A stretch of DNA of 64,000 nt from Pseudovibrio exalbescens (GTDB taxonomy: Bacteria > Pseudomonadota > Alphaproteobacteria > Rhizobiales > Stappiaceae): positions 186,001-250,000 of the forward strand of contig NZ_JAQZAJ010000007.1 in the NCBI RefSeq assembly GCF_028737195.1. The letters are read 5' to 3'. Positions 1 through 8,508 of this stretch are shown here, piece after piece (the first letter of the stretch is position 1; every line of letters begins with the position of its first letter). A program made the position numbers and the translations under genes. The notes under the pieces are model-generated. The model was not told where the DNA came from, searched no databases, and worked only from the letters and a program-made list of their open reading frames with translations.

Positions 1-1
1 G

Positions 2-1600
2 TACGAGGCACTTGAAGACCTCATGGGGCGCATCGCTTCGTTCGCGGGGCTTTGCTACACGGAGAACACCACGGATCCCAAGCGCCAAAAGTTTTATGGC
101 GATGTGCAGGAAAAACTAACGGCCGCCAGTGTGCATCTGCTGTTCTTTGGGCTGGAGTTAAACCGCATCGATGACGCCGTATTGGATGCCGCCGCTCAGG
201 ACCACACACTTTCCTACTACAAACCGTGGTTGGACGACATCCGGAAGGAGCGTCCGCACCAGCTGGACGACAAGATCGAGCAGTTGTTCCATGAAAAGCA
301 TGTATCTGGCGCGGCGGCGTGGAACCGGTTGTTTGATGAGACGATTTCTTCCTCCCGGTATGAAGTTGACGGGCAGGAGCTTTCCATTGAGCCAACCCTG
401 AACCTTCTTCAGGATGCCGATCCTGAAAAGCGTAAAGCCGCAGCGCAGGCACTTTCCAAGACCTTTGCCAAGAACCTCAGTACCTTCACGCTGATCACGA
501 ACACCTTGGCCAAAGACAAGGAAACCTATGACCGCTGGCACAAGTTTGAGGATGTAGCTGACAGTCGCCACCTTGCTAACCGGGTAGAGCGCGATGTTGT
601 TGATGCGTTGGTGAAGGCTGTGCGGGAGGCCTATCCGCGGCTCTCCCATCGCTATTACGCCATGAAAGCGAAGTGGCTGGGCGTTGACAAGATGAATTTC
701 TGGGATCGCAACGCGCCTCTGCCCAAAGCTGACAACCGACTGATCACATGGGACGAAGCACAGCATACCGTATTGACGGCATACTCCAAGTTTTCGCCCG
801 AGCTATCCGCGATTGCCAAGCAATTCTTCGACAATAACTGGATTGATGCGCCTTCTGTGCCAGGTAAAGCGCCGGGTGCCTTTGCCCATCCAACGGTGCC
901 AAGCGCGCACCCCTATGTGTTGTTGAACTATCAGGGCAAGGTGCGTGATGTCATGACGCTGGCTCACGAACTGGGACATGGTGTGCATCAGGTGCTTGCT
1001 GGTCCTAACGGAGCGCTAATGGCGCCTACGCCATTGACACTGGCGGAAACCGCCAGCGTCTTTGGCGAGATGCTAACCTTCCGTGATCTGCTTGATGGTG
1101 CAGAAAGTGCTGAGAAGAAACGCATCATGATCGCTTCTAAAGTGGAGGACATGATCAACACCGTGGTGCGTCAGATCGCGTTCTATTCTTTTGAGCGAAA
1201 GGTTCATGAAGAACGCCGTCAAGGCGAGCTGACCTCCGAGCGCCTTGGTGAGATCTGGATGGAAGTTCAGGTTGAAAGTCTTGGGCCCGCCATTGATCTT
1301 GAAGGCGGCTACGAGCACTACTGGACCTACATCCCGCATTTCATCCACTCGCCGTTTTATGTTTATGCCTATGCCTTTGGCGACTGCCTCGTGAACTCGC
1401 TTTATGCAGTCTACGAGGAGGCTGAGGAAGGCTTCCAAGAGAAGTATTTCAATCTTCTCAAGGCGGGTGGCACAAAGCACCACAGTGAACTGCTGGCACC
1501 TTTCGGGCTTGATGCCACAGACCCGACCTTCTGGCAGAAGGGTCTCAGTGTCATTGAGCGCCTCATCGATGAACTGGAAGAGATGGATCAGGCGAGCTGA
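2..1600 (+). CDS. pepF: M3 family oligoendopeptidase (PepF type), 5'-truncated by window edge
   Basis: C-terminal part of a zinc metallopeptidase that cleaves oligopeptides in the cytoplasm. The frame is open from base 2, and the residues before the first ATG (base 23) continue the family sequence, so the true start lies outside the window. The zinc motif HELGH is encoded at 965-979, and the glutamate of LAETAS about 25 residues on is the expected third ligand. The C-terminal block with HYWTYIPHFIHSPFYVYAYAF pieces is typical of the M3B oligoendopeptidase F group. A strong terminator follows the stop, so the gene ends its transcription unit. PepF is the best family name; the exact substrate is not visible. 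Confidence 0.93.
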   Translation, partial: YEALEDLMGRIASFAGLCYTENTTDPKRQKFYGDVQEKLTAASVHLLFFGLELNRIDDAVLDAAAQDHTLSYYKPWLDDIRKERPHQLDDKIEQLFHEKHVSGAAAWNRLFDETISSSRYEVDGQELSIEPTLNLLQDADPEKRKAAAQALSKTFAKNLSTFTLITNTLAKDKETYDRWHKFEDVADSRHLANRVERDVVDALVKAVREAYPRLSHRYYAMKAKWLGVDKMNFWDRNAPLPKADNRLITWDEAQHTVLTAYSKFSPELSAIAKQFFDNNWIDAPSVPGKAPGAFAHPTVPSAHPYVLLNYQGKVRDVMTLAHELGHGVHQVLAGPNGALMAPTPLTLAETASVFGEMLTFRDLLDGAESAEKKRIMIASKVEDMINTVVRQIAFYSFERKVHEERRQGELTSERLGEIWMEVQVESLGPAIDLEGGYEHYWTYIPHFIHSPFYVYAYAFGDCLVNSLYAVYEEAEEGFQEKYFNLLKAGGTKHHSELLAPFGLDATDPTFWQKGLSVIERLIDELEEMDQAS

Positions 1601-1634
1601 TCAAACGCTCGTAAATTTCTTTATTGTTAGCCAA

Positions 1635-1667
1635 GGCTCCGCATATGCAAAAGTGCGGAGCCTTTTT
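1635..1667 (+). terminator. intrinsic terminator of the M3 peptidase gene
   Basis: Nine-base arms GGCTCCGCA and TGCGGAGCC close a ten-base loop and are followed by five T residues. It begins 35 bases after the peptidase stop. Confidence 0.85.
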
Positions 1668-1679
1668 GTTGCAACTTGG

Positions 1680-1716
1680 CCCTTGATAATTTATACGTTG
1701 TATAAATTATCAAGGG
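1680..1716. promoter_or_regulatory. 17-bp-arm perfect palindrome, probable TetR operator
   Basis: The arms CCCTTGATAATTTATAC (1680-1696) and its exact reverse complement (1700-1716) are separated by GTT. The palindrome ends 8 bases before the start of the RibD-C-like gene, whose downstream partner encodes a TetR-family protein. TetR-type dimers bind such inverted repeats, so autoregulation of the pair is the natural inference. There is no T tract after it and the stem is AT-rich, which argues against a terminator. Confidence 0.75.
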
Positions 1717-1724
1717 AGCCCCGA

Positions 1725-2273
1725 ATGACGACAGGTCACGTTTACATAGCCCAATCTTTGGATGGCTACATCGCACGTCCTAACAACGAGATGGACTGGC
1801 TGCTGCGCTACAACAAGGAAGGCGAGGACCATGGGTTTGACGACTTTATCAAGCGCATGGATGGGCTCATCATGGGCAGCAACACCTTCAAGACCGTTTT
1901 GAGTTTTGAAGGCGAATGGCCCTACTACATGCCCGTGTTCGTTATGAGCAAGTCCCTGACGGATGCGGACGTCCCCGAGCATTTGCGCGATCGCGTTTGG
2001 ATCACGGACAAAGAACCTGCCGACCTGATGGACTATCTGGCGCGGGCTGACTGGCTGACCGCCTACATTGATGGTGGGGCGGTTATCGAAAGTTTCATGA
2101 GGGTCGGTCTCGTTGAGGACATTCGGCTGTTCACTGTTCCAGTGCTGATTGGAGAGGGGCGCAAGCTCTTCGGCAACATAGGCAGGGACGTGAGCCTTGA
2201 ATTGCTGAGTACCGAGGACTACGCCTCTGGCATCGTAAAGTCCCACTACCGCATCAAGAAGGACGCCAAGTAA
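1725..2273 (+). CDS. dihydrofolate reductase family protein (RibD C-terminal domain type)
   Basis: A 182-residue protein resembling the RibD C-terminal/DHFR-like fold of NADPH-dependent reductases. It starts with the family pattern VYIAQSLDGYIA, has GLIMGSNTF and WPYYMPVFVMSK in the middle, and ends with the pattern YIDGGAVIESFM followed by FTVPVLIGEGRKLF. The substrate cannot be told; proteins of this group are distinct from the essential folate enzyme. The ATG at 1725 has a GGGAG element (1714-1718) upstream. Its TAA overlaps the next gene's ATG by one base (TAATG), so it is translationally coupled to the TetR-type regulator and probably controlled by the palindrome just upstream. Confidence 0.85.
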   Translation: MTTGHVYIAQSLDGYIARPNNEMDWLLRYNKEGEDHGFDDFIKRMDGLIMGSNTFKTVLSFEGEWPYYMPVFVMSKSLTDADVPEHLRDRVWITDKEPADLMDYLARADWLTAYIDGGAVIESFMRVGLVEDIRLFTVPVLIGEGRKLFGNIGRDVSLELLSTEDYASGIVKSHYRIKKDAK

Positions 2274-2896
2274 TGGTTCGTTCCGTTGGGCGTCCTGCGA
2301 AAGCCAGCGCACGGTTAAACAAGCAAATCATCGTTGAGAAAGCCCTCGAGCTTCTTGATGAAAAGGGCGAGGCTGGGGTGACGTTTCGTGCACTTGCACG
2401 GGAGCTGGACGTAACCGCCATGGCAGTCAAGCACCACGTCGGGTCCAGCCTTGGCCTCATGACAAGCCTTGTCGATTTCGTCTACGAGAAGGCGATGGAA
2501 CTGGAAACCCCGATCGTGGACCTACCGTCTTTCAAAGCGCGCATGGAGCTCTACTGCAGCAATGTGTTGGCCCATCCGAACCTGCTTCTCGCCGTGTTTG
2601 CCGATACTCGCTACTACACTCAGGTGATGCATAACCTTACAGAGGATATACGCGCGGGACTTCGGGTGATCGGAGTGCGTGAGAGCGATGTTCCCACATT
2701 ACTCAATCTTCTCGTGGACTACACGAACGGGTTTGCGCTCTCGGCCGCCGCAGCCATGAAGTCGGAAAATGCGGATCAGCTGGCTCGACCTGTCCCGACA
2801 ATAGACGACTATCTGCGGATGTTGGACTTCTTGTTGGCGCGCTTCATTGAGCTTCCCGAAGCTGCAAACACTGAAGCACCCCAGGAGTGCAGCTAG
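2273..2896 (+). CDS. TetR/AcrR family transcriptional regulator
   Basis: A 207-residue regulator. The N-terminal helix-turn-helix (roughly residues 14-60) reads IIVEKALELLDEKGEAGVTF, then RALARELDVTAMAVKHHV, the usual TetR pattern. The C-terminal half is a helical ligand-binding domain without a recognisable ligand signature. It is the second gene of a two-gene unit, sharing one base with the RibD-C-type reductase gene. The inducer may be related to that enzyme's substrate (inference). The palindrome at 1680-1716 is the likely operator. Confidence 0.88.
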   Translation: MVRSVGRPAKASARLNKQIIVEKALELLDEKGEAGVTFRALARELDVTAMAVKHHVGSSLGLMTSLVDFVYEKAMELETPIVDLPSFKARMELYCSNVLAHPNLLLAVFADTRYYTQVMHNLTEDIRAGLRVIGVRESDVPTLLNLLVDYTNGFALSAAAAMKSENADQLARPVPTIDDYLRMLDFLLARFIELPEAANTEAPQECS

Positions 2897-2922
2897 CGAA
2901 CCTCCTTGTCGCAGTTGCGATT

Positions 2923-2959
2923 AATATATGAATCATATACGAAATATATATTCATATTT
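2923..2959. promoter_or_regulatory. AT-rich inverted repeat before the ParD-like gene
   Basis: ATATATGAAT (2924-2933) and ATTCATATTT (2950-2959) form an imperfect inverted repeat, 9 of 10 positions matching, directly upstream of the GGAGG ribosome site. Antitoxins of the ribbon-helix-helix kind bind such repeats in their own promoters, so this is a candidate operator. Confidence 0.45.
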
Positions 2960-2969
2960 GGAGGATCCA

Positions 2970-3176
2970 ATGGGGTTGGTGAAAATCGATGAAGACTTGC
3001 ACGAGGACGTACGTCGCGCCAGTGCTGTGATGTGTCGTTCTATCAACGCGCAGGCGGAGTTCTGGATGAAGATCGGGATGCTAGCTGAAGCAAATCCGAC
3101 AATGTCCTATCAGCAAATTGTGCAGATGCAGCTTGAGGCGGCCCAGATCAGTCACGCTGAGGTTGCCATAGCCTGA
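2970..3176 (+). CDS. ParD-like family protein
   Basis: A 68-residue protein matching the ParD-like family: MGLVKIDEDLHEDVRRAS at the N-terminus (beta strand and first helix of a ribbon-helix-helix), then SINAQAEFWMKIGMLAEANP. The start at 2970 is chosen because GGAGG lies at 2960-2964, five bases away; an upstream ATG at 2928 would fall inside the AT-rich repeat. Only one base separates its TGA from the methionine aminopeptidase start. ParD-like proteins are classed as antitoxins by similarity, but no toxin of the ParE type is nearby. A role as DNA-binding regulator of the downstream peptidase gene is at least as likely. Confidence 0.8.
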   Translation: MGLVKIDEDLHEDVRRASAVMCRSINAQAEFWMKIGMLAEANPTMSYQQIVQMQLEAAQISHAEVAIA

Positions 3177-3177
3177 T

Positions 3178-3957
3178 ATGGTCAAGACACCTGAAGAACT
3201 TGCCTTGATGCGGATTTCCGGCGGCTTGCTGGCGTCGGTTTTCGAGATGCTTGATGAGCTTGAGCTGGCGGGTATGTCCACCATGCAGGTCAATGATCTG
3301 GTTGAGGCGTTCATCACCTCAGATCTTGCGGCGCGCCCGGCTAGCAAGGGTCAGTATGACTATAAGTACGTGCTGAACTGCTCAATCAATGATGTGGTCT
3401 GCCATGGCATTCCCTGCGCCGAGGCTATTATCCAAGATGGCGATATCATCAATCTGGACATCACGCTTGAGAAGAATGGTTACATCACAGATTCAAGCAA
3501 GACCTATGTCGTGGGTAATGCGCCCCCGGCTGCCAAGAGGCTGGTCAGAGTCGCGGAGGCGGCCATGTGGCATGGCATCAAGCAAGTACGCCCTGGCGCT
3601 CATTTGGGGGATATAGGTTCTGCAATTGAGCGCCATGCCAAACGCAATGGTTTCTCCGTTGTGAGGGAGTATTGTGGTCACGGGATTGGCCAGCAGATGC
3701 ATGAAGAGCCCAGCGTTCTGAATTTCGGCCGACCAGGCACAGGACTGAAGCTTCGTGAGGGCATGGTGTTCACCATTGAACCAATGCTCAATCAAGGAAG
3801 TCGCCGCGTTGTCACCCAAGATGACGGATGGGTGGTTGTGACCAAGGACGGCAAACTCTCCGCGCAGTTTGAGCACACTGTTGCGGTTACCGGTTCGGGT
3901 GTTGAGGTTCTGACACTGCGCAAGGATGAAACGGTGCCTTTCTTGCGCACCACCTGA
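3178..3957 (+). CDS. map: type I methionine aminopeptidase
   Basis: A 259-residue enzyme that removes the N-terminal methionine of nascent proteins in the cytoplasm. All expected residues are visible: the histidine in VVCHGIP, metal ligands D in NLDIT and D in YITDSSKTY, H in GHGIGQQMHEEP, E in FTIEPML and E in AQFEHTV. It lacks an N-terminal zinc-finger extension. Alphaproteobacteria normally carry another type I map elsewhere, so this may be a paralogue (not testable here). The one-base gap to the ParD-like gene indicates a single transcript. Confidence 0.93.
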   Translation: MVKTPEELALMRISGGLLASVFEMLDELELAGMSTMQVNDLVEAFITSDLAARPASKGQYDYKYVLNCSINDVVCHGIPCAEAIIQDGDIINLDITLEKNGYITDSSKTYVVGNAPPAAKRLVRVAEAAMWHGIKQVRPGAHLGDIGSAIERHAKRNGFSVVREYCGHGIGQQMHEEPSVLNFGRPGTGLKLREGMVFTIEPMLNQGSRRVVTQDDGWVVVTKDGKLSAQFEHTVAVTGSGVEVLTLRKDETVPFLRTT

Positions 3958-3960
3958 GGG

Positions 3961-4221
3961 TCAGTAGGAAGTGTTGCTCAACTTCAGGCGCAGGTCCTTC
4001 GCGCCTTTCCAGAACAGCGCCAACTGAAGCGCCGCCATTGGTGTGAACACATAAGGCAAGAAAACATAAAGCAGCGACTCGGCAGAGGCGGGCGCGTCCA
4101 CCAGCAGTATGTAGAGGCCCAAGGCAAGGATCGGCAGAATCTGACCATAGACGAAGATGCGGAACGACAGAGGCAAATCTTCGAAGCGAATTCTAGGCTG
4201 ATCGATGCGATTGTGCGCCAT
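3961..4221 (-). CDS. small membrane protein of unknown function
   Basis: An 86-residue protein with two probable transmembrane helices: IFVYGQILPILALGLYILL, then a proline-rich turn, then LLYVFLPYVFTPMAALQLAL. The C-terminus is charged (KGAKDLRLK). I place the start at 4221, where an AAGG element sits 8 bases upstream; an upstream in-frame ATG at 4269 would give 102 residues. It converges on map, with three bases between the stops. No family recognised. Confidence 0.6.
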   Translation of the reverse strand: MAHNRIDQPRIRFEDLPLSFRIFVYGQILPILALGLYILLVDAPASAESLLYVFLPYVFTPMAALQLALFWKGAKDLRLKLSNTSY

Positions 4222-4478
4222 GTGCAAACCTTGTTTCAAAGCGAATTTCGAGTTCTGTTTCGGAGTCAAACTCTACCGATTCCTTTGATCGACATGCGCG
4301 AAAACGGCTGTGGTCGTTAATGAACCATAAAAAGGCCTTATTTTGCTTCCCGCGGATTCACTCTGGACACTTGTAACTATTGCAGTTTTACGGAGTGCAC
4401 ACCCGTTGCGGCCATTGAGCCGCAGAGCCACTCCTGATAAACCCTGCCTGAGAATTACCCTGAGAAACGAGGACACGC

Positions 4479-5807
4479 ATGATCCCGCGCTATTCGCGAC
4501 CTGAGATGGTCGCCATCTGGTCTCCGGAAACTAAGTTCCGTATTTGGTTCGAAATTGAAGCGCATGCTTGTGATGCTTTGGCGGAGCTGGGAGTAATCCC
4601 AAAAGAGTCAGCCAAGGTCATTTGGGAAAAGGGTGGTCCTGCGACCTTCGACATTGCACGCATTGACGAGATCGAGCGTGAGACAAAGCATGATGTCATC
4701 GCTTTCCTGACACACCTTGCCGAAATCGTCGGCCCGGACGCTCGTTTCGTTCACCAGGGCATGACCTCTTCAGATGTGCTGGACACCTGCTTTAATGTTC
4801 AGCTGGTTCGCGCAGCAGATCTTCTGCTGGCTGACATGGACAAGCTGCTGGCTGCTCTCAAGCGCCGCGCCTACGAGCACAAAGAGACTGTTACCATCGG
4901 TCGTTCTCACGGCATTCACGCTGAGCCGGTTACCTTCGGTCTTAAGATGGCTCAGGCCTACGCGGAATTTGACCGCTGCAAAAAGCGCCTTGAGATTGCC
5001 CGCGAAGAAATCGCGACCTGCGCGATCTCTGGCGCTGTTGGCACCTTCGCAAACATTGATCCGCGCATTGAAGAGCATGTGGCCGAGAAACTGGGCCTGG
5101 GTGTTGAACCTGTCTCCACGCAGGTGATCCCACGTGACCGCCACGCCATGTTCTTCGCGGTTCTAGGTGTTGTCGCTTCCTCCATTGAGCGTCTTGCTAC
5201 TGAGGTGCGCCACCTGCAGCGTACCGAAGTTCTGGAAGCGGAGGAGTTTTTCTCCAAGGGGCAGAAGGGCTCTTCTGCCATGCCGCACAAGCGCAACCCG
5301 GTTCTGACTGAAAACCTGACCGGTCTTGCCCGCATGGTGCGTTCCTATGCCTTGCCAGCCATGGAGAATGTGGCGCTGTGGCACGAGCGGGACATTTCTC
5401 ACTCTTCCGTTGAGCGCATGATTGGCCCTGATGCGACGGTCACTCTGGACTTCGCTTTGGCTCGTCTGACCAACGTCATGGAAAATCTCGTTGTCTACCC
5501 TGAGCGCATGATGGGCAATATGGACCGTCTTGGCGGTCTCGTGCACTCCCAGCGCATTCTTCTTGCTCTTACGCAGGCAGGCGCGTCCCGTGAGGACAGC
5601 TACCGTCTGGTGCAGCGCAACGCCATGAAGGTATGGGATAGCTATCAAACCTCAGGTGAGGCTAAGGTAGACTTCCTGAGCGAACTGCTCGCAGACGAAG
5701 ACGTGCGCAACTACCTGTCTGAGGAAGCGATCCGCGAGCGCTTTGATCTGGGTTATCACACCAAGAACGTGGACGCCATTTTCAAGCGGGTGTTCAAGGA
5801 GGATTAA
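4479..5807 (+). CDS. purB: adenylosuccinate lyase
   Basis: A 442-residue enzyme of the fumarase/aspartase superfamily. It acts twice in purine synthesis, on SAICAR and on adenylosuccinate, releasing fumarate. The signature GSSAMPHKRNP is near residues 263-273 and is followed by the NLTGLARMVR region; TSSDVLDT and GRSHGIHAEP, the other two conserved blocks, are also present. The ATG at 4479 has GAGGA upstream. The 3' end is followed after one base by a VOC-family gene, so the two are probably co-transcribed. purK and purE lie 10 kb away on the opposite strand. Confidence 0.96.
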   Translation: MIPRYSRPEMVAIWSPETKFRIWFEIEAHACDALAELGVIPKESAKVIWEKGGPATFDIARIDEIERETKHDVIAFLTHLAEIVGPDARFVHQGMTSSDVLDTCFNVQLVRAADLLLADMDKLLAALKRRAYEHKETVTIGRSHGIHAEPVTFGLKMAQAYAEFDRCKKRLEIAREEIATCAISGAVGTFANIDPRIEEHVAEKLGLGVEPVSTQVIPRDRHAMFFAVLGVVASSIERLATEVRHLQRTEVLEAEEFFSKGQKGSSAMPHKRNPVLTENLTGLARMVRSYALPAMENVALWHERDISHSSVERMIGPDATVTLDFALARLTNVMENLVVYPERMMGNMDRLGGLVHSQRILLALTQAGASREDSYRLVQRNAMKVWDSYQTSGEAKVDFLSELLADEDVRNYLSEEAIRERFDLGYHTKNVDAIFKRVFKED

Positions 5808-5808
5808 G

Positions 5809-6192
5809 ATGAAGCTCTATGGTCTCAGAATTTTCGTCGATGATTTGACTGCCGCGAAAACCTTCTACATCGAGACCATGGGGCTTAGCCTCCACTGGGA
5901 ATTGCCTGAGCTCGGCGCCTTTGGTGCCGCGCTCGACAACGCAGAACTCATCGTAGAGACCGCTCAGGATGCGGAAGGACGGTCTTATGTCGGACGCTTC
6001 GTGGGCGCGTCTTTGCAGGTAGATGATATCTACGATGAATATGATCGGCTGAAATCCCTCGGCGTGCATTTTGAAACCGAGCCGGAGGAGCAGGAATGGG
6101 GCGGCGTTCTAGCCCATTTCAAGGACCCGAGTGGTAACACGTTGACCTTGCTCGGTCCCTCGCGTACCGGCGGGACACCAACGCCGATGTAA
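5809..6192 (+). CDS. VOC (glyoxalase/bleomycin-resistance) family protein
   Basis: A 127-residue vicinal-oxygen-chelate protein: LRIFVDDLTAAKTFYIETMG, a central DNAELIVE block, then the second half GASLQVDDIYDEYDRLKSLG and FKDPSGNTLTLLGP. The domain has the usual single-unit length, so it would dimerise to build the metal site. Substrate unknown. One base separates its ATG from the purB stop, and GGAGG of the purB 3' end serves as ribosome site. A link to purine metabolism is not implied by the family. Confidence 0.88.
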   Translation: MKLYGLRIFVDDLTAAKTFYIETMGLSLHWELPELGAFGAALDNAELIVETAQDAEGRSYVGRFVGASLQVDDIYDEYDRLKSLGVHFETEPEEQEWGGVLAHFKDPSGNTLTLLGPSRTGGTPTPM

Positions 6193-6326
6193 GTACTCAC
6201 TGTTCAGTTGTTGAATACTGTTGATGGCGCTGCATCTTTCGCGGTGCCTGCCGCTTGCACCTGCGCGCACTTCGCAATATCTAGGGCGCAACCGTTGAGA
6301 ACACGCACGCGACGCGAGGCAGCATC

Positions 6327-6875
6327 ATGAAGATATCTGAAGCAGAGGTTCTGATCGTTCCCGGCTGGCAAAACTCTGGTCCCGATCATTGGCAGAGCCG
6401 GTGGCAGGCCAAGCTGTCTACTGCGCGCCGTGTAGAACAGCAGGACTGGGAGCTGCCACAGGTCGAGGCTTGGGTTGATCAGCTTGTTGCAGACGTGGAA
6501 AAAGCGACCAAACCTGTGGTTCTGGTAGCTCATTCTCTGGGGGTTGCAACTGTTGTTCATGCTGCACCCAAGATCGCGCCTTGGGTTAAAGGTGCCTACC
6601 TGGTTGCTTGCCCGGATGTCGACGACAGTTCGCGCGTGCCAGAATGTTTGCGCAATTTCGGCCCGCTGCCTACCGCTGCCTTACCTTTCCATGCTCATCT
6701 CACGGCAAGCCGCAACGATCCCTATTGTACTTGGGAGCGGTCGGAGCAGTTGGCGAAGCTATGGGGCATCATCCTGCAAGATGCGGGAGAGACCGGTCAC
6801 CTCAATGAGGAAAGTGGCCAGGGGCCGTGGCCGGAAGGCTTGATTTCCTTCGCGCATTTCATGAAGGCGCTTTAA
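6327..6875 (+). CDS. RBBP9/YdeN-type alpha/beta hydrolase
   Basis: A 182-residue small serine hydrolase. The N-terminus VLIVPGWQNSGPDHWQSRW is diagnostic of the RBBP9/YdeN family. The nucleophile is the serine of VAHSLG (about residue 75), the acid the aspartate of ASRNDPYC, and the base the histidine of ETGHLN. The GAGG element 11 bases before the ATG supports the start. Physiological substrate unknown. The gene stands alone on this strand. Confidence 0.9.
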   Translation: MKISEAEVLIVPGWQNSGPDHWQSRWQAKLSTARRVEQQDWELPQVEAWVDQLVADVEKATKPVVLVAHSLGVATVVHAAPKIAPWVKGAYLVACPDVDDSSRVPECLRNFGPLPTAALPFHAHLTASRNDPYCTWERSEQLAKLWGIILQDAGETGHLNEESGQGPWPEGLISFAHFMKAL

Positions 6876-7028
6876 ACACCTCATTATTGCTTTCAAATAC
6901 GCACACCAGCCGCTCATCGTGGTTGCCTGTTACGTAGTAAAGCCTATCTAAGCTGATGAGTTTTAAGGTTTAGCAAGGCATACTGCGTCTCCGCTTGGAG
7001 ATTGAGCAGCAGAGAATCTGGAGTGCAA

Positions 7029-8387
7029 ATGGCAGTAGAACGGGATCGGGAAGGTAACCGCTTCAGCGCCCGCGTTGGACGGTACGCTCGCGTCGGTGCC
7101 AACATGAGTGGGCTCGCTGCCAAAATGGCGGGTGCTCGGCTGTTTGGTGCCGAGATCGACAAGTCCGCGAATGCTGCCGAAATTCGAGAGGTTCTCGGTA
7201 ATCTCAAAGGCCCCATGATGAAGGTGGCCCAACTACTTGCGACCATCCCTGATGCCGTTCCGCCCGAGTATGCCGCCGAGCTTGCCAACCTCCAAAGCAA
7301 CGCGCCGCCGATGGGGTGGGGCTTTGTAAAACGCCGCATGCGGGCTGAGCTGGGTGCGGGCTGGCAGGAAAAGTTTGGGTCCTTTGATCATCAACCTGCT
7401 GCGGCCGCTTCATTGGGTCAGGTCCACCGTGCCAGTGACCATGCAGGGAATCCGCTGGCTTGCAAGCTGCAGTACCCGGATATGGACAGTGCCGTTGAGG
7501 CTGACCTTTCCCAGTTCGACATGTTGCTCGCCCTGCATCGGCGCATGCGTCCGGCCATTGACACCGCCGATATCGGCGTAGAGATTTCCGACCGTCTCAG
7601 GGAAGAGCTGGATTACACTCGTGAGGCCCGGCATGCTGCTGTTTATCGGCACATTTTCGAGCAAGATCCTGAGATCAACATTCCGTCAGTATTGCCGGAA
7701 CTCTCCACACGGCGGCTTTTGACCATGTCATGGCTCTCCGGTCATCCGCTCCTGAGCTACAAGGAGCATGCGCTGGAAGAGCGCAACGAGATCGCGCGTA
7801 TCATGTTCAAGGCTTGGTGGGCGCCTTTCAGTCACTACGGTGTCATTCATGGGGACCCACACCTGGGCAACTACACCGTCTTTGAACAAGATGGCCGTCC
7901 TGTCGGCATCAACTTGCTCGACTTCGGCTGCATCCGCATCTTTCCGCCGGGGTTCGTTCAGGGCGTCGTGGACCTTTACCTCGGCCTGCTGGAGGACGAT
8001 CAGGCGCGGGTGATTTCCGCCTATGAGCGCTGGGGATTTAAGGGGCTGACGAAAGAGCTTATCGAGATATTGAACATCTGGGCTCGGTTCATTTATGGGC
8101 CGCTTCTCACGGATCGGGTGCGTCCGATTGCTGAGGGCATTTCGCCCGGTGCCTATGGCCGCAAAGAAGCGTTTCGGGTGCATCAGGCCTTGAAAGAGTT
8201 GGGACCCGTGCGGGTGCCCCGCTATTTCGTATTCATGGACCGTGCGGCAATCGGCCTGGGCAGTGTGTTCCTCCATCTCCAGGCAGAGCTGAACTACTTC
8301 CGGCTGTTCAACGAGCAGATTGAGGCGTTCGATGAAGCTGTGCTTGCCGAAAAGCAAAGTGACGTTCTGAAAGCCGCCGGGCTGTAA
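7029..8387 (+). CDS. ABC1/AarF (UbiB-type) atypical kinase family protein
   Basis: A 452-residue ABC1-family protein. The alanine-rich loop reads AAAASLGQVH, the ATP-site lysine is in LACKLQYP, the catalytic loop is HGDPHLGN (from about residue 274) and the metal motif is LLDFG. The usual KxGQ motif appears as KVAQ in GPMMKVAQLLATIPD, a variant I recall from other alphaproteobacterial members. Members act in ubiquinone synthesis or lipid homeostasis, mostly as ATPases; which role applies here is unclear. ATG 7029 with GGAG at 7020-7023 is preferred over the in-frame TTG at 7002. Confidence 0.9.
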   Translation: MAVERDREGNRFSARVGRYARVGANMSGLAAKMAGARLFGAEIDKSANAAEIREVLGNLKGPMMKVAQLLATIPDAVPPEYAAELANLQSNAPPMGWGFVKRRMRAELGAGWQEKFGSFDHQPAAAASLGQVHRASDHAGNPLACKLQYPDMDSAVEADLSQFDMLLALHRRMRPAIDTADIGVEISDRLREELDYTREARHAAVYRHIFEQDPEINIPSVLPELSTRRLLTMSWLSGHPLLSYKEHALEERNEIARIMFKAWWAPFSHYGVIHGDPHLGNYTVFEQDGRPVGINLLDFGCIRIFPPGFVQGVVDLYLGLLEDDQARVISAYERWGFKGLTKELIEILNIWARFIYGPLLTDRVRPIAEGISPGAYGRKEAFRVHQALKELGPVRVPRYFVFMDRAAIGLGSVFLHLQAELNYFRLFNEQIEAFDEAVLAEKQSDVLKAAGL

Positions 8388-8508
8388 CATCACCAAAGCG
8401 ACCTAAGGTTATCCCGTCTCTACTGCGTCAATCGAAAGGCGCGTTGCATTATTTCTCGATTTGGTGCTAATAGAATTATTAGTAATATTACGTGTATGGG
8501 GAGGTCTT

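Noticed and set aside
23-1600. Complete peptidase gene starting at ATG 23
   Set aside because: The frame is open to the window edge and the upstream residues fit the family, so the gene is truncated rather than complete.
1680-1716. Terminator interpretation of the first palindrome
   Set aside because: A proper terminator already ends the peptidase gene at 1635-1667; the palindrome is AT-rich, lacks a T tract and abuts the next gene's ribosome site.
2970-3957. Classical ParDE toxin-antitoxin locus
   Set aside because: The downstream gene is a complete methionine aminopeptidase, not a ParE/RelE-fold toxin; I only keep the pair as an open question.
4273-4476. Minus-strand reading frame upstream of purB
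   Set aside because: No ribosome site or family pattern; it occupies the purB promoter region.
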